A DNA stretch of 25,606 nucleotides from JAFGJU01 sp964570935 (GTDB lineage Bacteria; Eisenbacteria; RBG-16-71-46; JAFGJU01): positions 1-25,606 of the forward strand of contig CAZMZP010000026.1 in the NCBI GenBank assembly GCA_964570935.1, read 5' to 3'. The translations under genes were made by a program, and so were the position numbers. The notes beneath the pieces are model-generated. The model was not told where the DNA came from. It did not search any database and worked only from the letters and a program-made list of their open reading frames with translations. Within the stretch, counting starts at the first letter, position 1; every line of letters begins with the position of its first letter. Below are positions 23,452-25,606 of the stretch, in pieces.

Positions 23452-23688
23452 CTAGGACTCGGCGGTCTCCTTCGGAGCGGGGGTCTTGGCAGTCGAACGG
23501 ATGGCCTTCTGGACGACGTCAGACCTCAGGCACCTGGTGCACACGTTGATCTTCTGAGGCACACCGTCCATGACCACCCTGACCTTCTGTAGGTTTGGCT
23601 GCCAGCGCCTCTTGGAGACGTTGTGGGCATGGCTTATCATCGACCCGAACTGGATTCCCTTTCCGCAGATATCGCATCTCTTAGACAT
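23452..23688 (-). CDS. rpmB: 50S ribosomal protein L28
   Basis: L28 is a small protein of the large ribosomal subunit. The 78-residue product starts MSKRCDICGKG and contains SHAHNVSKRRWQPNLQKVRV and CTRCLRS, the family hallmarks. Two CxxC pairs (Cys5/Cys8 and the CTRC motif near residue 50) indicate the zinc-binding form. The start at 23688 is favoured over a longer in-frame one at 23739, because AAGGAG (complement of 23699-23704) lies ten bases upstream and the family begins at MSKRC. The alanine/lysine-rich tail (TAKTPAPKETAES) extends past the conserved core. It is the only - strand gene here, convergent with the radical SAM gene and divergent from recG. Confidence 0.95.
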   Translation of the reverse strand: MSKRCDICGKGIQFGSMISHAHNVSKRRWQPNLQKVRVVMDGVPQKINVCTRCLRSDVVQKAIRSTAKTPAPKETAES

Positions 23689-23729
23689 AACTGATATACT
23701 CCTTAAGGTTTGTCCAGACGCTGGAATAG

Positions 23730-23758
23730 AATCTATCAAACAGCAAGGGACCTTGCAA
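23730..23758 (-). promoter_or_regulatory. Possible rpmB promoter
   Basis: On the - strand TTGCAA (23758-23753) and TAGATT (23735-23730) stand 17 bases apart, each matching four of six consensus positions. The start would be near 23723, giving a leader of about 35 bases with the AAGGAG site. A TAGAAT (23727-23732) on the + strand overlaps it and might serve recG, but no good -35 accompanies it. The match is weak and rests partly on location. Confidence 0.3.
23743..23756. repeat. Short palindrome in the rpmB-recG divergent gap
   Basis: GCAAGG (23743-23748) and CCTTGC (23751-23756) form a perfect inverted repeat with a two-base centre. It lies within the possible rpmB promoter and ahead of recG. 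It could be an operator for a dimeric regulator shared by the two genes, but a chance match is quite possible. Confidence 0.3.
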
Positions 23759-23786
23759 GAGCAAAAGTAACTCCACGTTTCCCGTC

Positions 23787-25606
23787 ATGCTGAAACCTTC
23801 CTCTCCAGTCCAGTATCTAAAGGGTGTGGGCCCGGCCAAGGCCGAGGTGTTTCAGAGGCTCGGCGTCACGACCCTGATGGATCTGCTCAGACACTACCCC
23901 AGGGACTACATCGACAGGACCACGATCAGCAAGATCTCGTCCATCGGCCAGGGCCAGAACTGCACCGTGATGGGCACCGTGCTCGGGTTCCAGCTGAGGC
24001 CGACCAGGGACGGCCGGAAGGATTTCATCCTGGTGCTTACCGACGACACTGGAAGCGTTGAGTGCATTTGGTTCAACCAGCCGTTTCTGCAGAGGGTGTT
24101 CAAGACGGGGCAGGAGATCGTCGTCAGCGGAGAGGTGGGGTTCTACAGGGGAAAGCAGATCAAGAACCCGGTGTACGAGATCCTGTCCAGAGAAGACCAG
24201 GAACTCATCCACACCGGACGGATCGTGCCGTCGTACCGCCTGACCGCCGACATCGGCCAGAAGATCCTCAGAAGGACCGTGAAGCGCACACTGGAAAGCT
24301 GCGTGCCCCTCCTGCGCGAGAGTCTGCCCGAGCACGTCATCAAACGCAGGAAGCTCGCCGACCTGCGGGAGGCCCTGCGGCAGATTCACTTCCCTGACAG
24401 CTGGGAAGCGCAGGCACGGGCCAGGGAGCGGCTGGCCTTCGAGGAGTTCTTCTATCTCCAGTTGATCCTGGCCAGGCGGAAACAGAGAGCGCAGGAGCCG
24501 TCCAGGGCGCTGGCCTTCTCGACGGACGGGCCGCGTTTCACGCGGTTCCTGGAGTCCCTGCCGTTCCAGCTTACCCAGGCGCAGAAGCGGGTGCTGGAGG
24601 AGGCGAGGCTCGACCTCAGTTCCAGACGTGTGATGAACAGGCTCCTGGAAGGCGACGTGGGCTGCGGAAAGACCGTGGTGGCGCTGGCGGCGTGCCTGAT
24701 AGTGGCGGACAACGGGTGCCAGGCCGCGTTCATGGCGCCAACCGAGATACTCGTCGAGCAGCACTACGCCACCGCGTCCGGGCTGCTGAAAGGGTTCGAC
24801 GTGAAGATGGCGGCGCTGTTCGGCAAGACAAAGCCCAAGGCCAGGGAGCAGATACTCAGGCAGGTCCGCGAGGGCGAGGTCCAGATCGTGTTCGGGACTC
24901 ACGCGCTGATCCAGGAGAACGTTGAGTTCGCGCGGCTGGGACTGGTCGTCGTCGACGAGCAGCACCGCTTCGGCGTGCTGCAGAGGGGGGCGCTGGCCGG
25001 CAAGGGTATCTTCCCCCACGCGCTCGTCATGAGCGCCACGCCCATACCGCGGACTCTGGCCATGACTGTGTTCGGCGACCTTGACGTCTCGGTGATAGAC
25101 GAGATGCCTCCGGGCAGGCGGAAGGTTCTGACGAAGATCGTGGAGGACGGCGAGCGGGCGAAGGTCTACGAGTTCCTCGCGAAGAAGGTGCGGGAGGGAA
25201 GACAGGCCTTCGTGGTCTACCCCCTGGTCGAGGAGTCGGAGAAGTCGGAGCAGTTGATGGCTGCCACCGAGATGGCGCAGCATCTGTCGCGGAACCCGCT
25301 GCTCAGGGGAGTCAGGGTGGGTCTCCTCCACGGCAGGATGAAGTCCGACGAAAAAGAACAGACGATGCGGCGCTTCAAGGAAGGGGAAATCGACCTCCTG
25401 GTCAGCACCACGGTGATCGAGGTCGGAGTGGACGTCGCCAACGCCACGATCATGGTGATCGAGAGCGCGCGACGCTTCGGGCTGTCGCAGCTGCATCAAT
25501 TACGCGGGCGTGTAGGACGGGGATCCCACGAGTCTCACTGCATGCTCATGGCCGACCGGGACGATGACGAGGCCCTGGACCGGCTGGCCCTCTTTGCGCG
25601 GACGAC
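23787..25606 (+). CDS. recG: ATP-dependent DNA helicase RecG (partial, 3' end missing)
   Basis: RecG remodels stalled replication forks and recombination intermediates. The frame is open from ATG 23787 to the window edge: 606 codons, roughly the last 70-90 residues missing relative to the usual length. It begins with PVQYLKGVGPAKAEVFQRLG and LLRHYPRDYIDRT, then the OB-fold wedge domain. LPFQLTQAQKRVL leads to helicase motif I GDVGCGKT (289-296), PTEILVEQH, the motif II form DEQHR (390-394), SATPIPRTLAM, LHGRMKSDEKEQTM, STTVIEVGVDV and QLHQLRGRVGRG. No ribosome-binding site precedes the ATG, yet no other in-frame start lies just upstream. The minimal N-terminus lacks the extension seen in some Gram-negative RecG proteins. 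It is transcribed divergently from rpmB. Confidence 0.96.
   Translation, partial: MLKPSSPVQYLKGVGPAKAEVFQRLGVTTLMDLLRHYPRDYIDRTTISKISSIGQGQNCTVMGTVLGFQLRPTRDGRKDFILVLTDDTGSVECIWFNQPFLQRVFKTGQEIVVSGEVGFYRGKQIKNPVYEILSREDQELIHTGRIVPSYRLTADIGQKILRRTVKRTLESCVPLLRESLPEHVIKRRKLADLREALRQIHFPDSWEAQARARERLAFEEFFYLQLILARRKQRAQEPSRALAFSTDGPRFTRFLESLPFQLTQAQKRVLEEARLDLSSRRVMNRLLEGDVGCGKTVVALAACLIVADNGCQAAFMAPTEILVEQHYATASGLLKGFDVKMAALFGKTKPKAREQILRQVREGEVQIVFGTHALIQENVEFARLGLVVVDEQHRFGVLQRGALAGKGIFPHALVMSATPIPRTLAMTVFGDLDVSVIDEMPPGRRKVLTKIVEDGERAKVYEFLAKKVREGRQAFVVYPLVEESEKSEQLMAATEMAQHLSRNPLLRGVRVGLLHGRMKSDEKEQTMRRFKEGEIDLLVSTTVIEVGVDVANATIMVIESARRFGLSQLHQLRGRVGRGSHESHCMLMADRDDDEALDRLALFART

Overview
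The window is a GC-rich bacterial chromosome segment dominated by a long, tightly packed division and cell wall (dcw) operon on the + strand. Its MurE carries the DNPR motif typical of meso-diaminopimelate-adding enzymes. FtsA, FtsQ, FtsL and FtsW are all present, and two glycan genes precede the operon. This fits a typical, probably diderm, rod-like bacterium. Codon use is unusual for such GC-rich DNA: AGG for arginine and ATA for isoleucine are frequent. I cannot name the phylum from sequence alone; an uncultured lineage is plausible.

Layout. 1-177 is the tail of a membrane protein, probably a polysaccharide flippase. It is followed by a strong stem-loop and a GT4-type glycosyltransferase (339-1733) carrying a poly-glycine microsatellite. 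A 358-bp gap ends in a near-consensus sigma70 promoter (TTGACA-17-TAGTAT). Three TGG repeats at 10-bp spacing lie just downstream and look like an MraZ operator. From 2092 to 20095 the order is mraZ, a STAS-domain gene, rsmH, ftsL-like, ftsI (two PASTA domains), murE, murF, mraY, murD, ftsW, murG, murC, murB, ftsQ, ftsA, ftsZ. Most junctions overlap or are separated by a few to a few tens of bases. Next, on the same strand, come a cytoplasmic protein of about 14 TPRs and an overlapping radical SAM gene with a B12-binding-like N-terminus (to 23405). rpmB (L28) lies on the - strand, convergent with the radical SAM gene and divergent from recG, which runs off the right edge.

How the genes work together. 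MurB, C, D, E and F build UDP-MurNAc-pentapeptide; MraY and MurG make lipid I and lipid II. FtsW polymerises glycan and FtsI cross-links it. FtsQ and FtsL scaffold the septal synthase. FtsZ forms the ring and FtsA tethers it to the membrane. MraZ and RsmH are the usual leading pair. The least expected parts are the STAS gene inserted between mraZ and rsmH, a duplicated C-terminal PAFLRK peptide in FtsZ, and the TPR plus radical SAM pair behind ftsZ.

No tRNA, rRNA, CRISPR array, insertion sequence or phage gene was seen.
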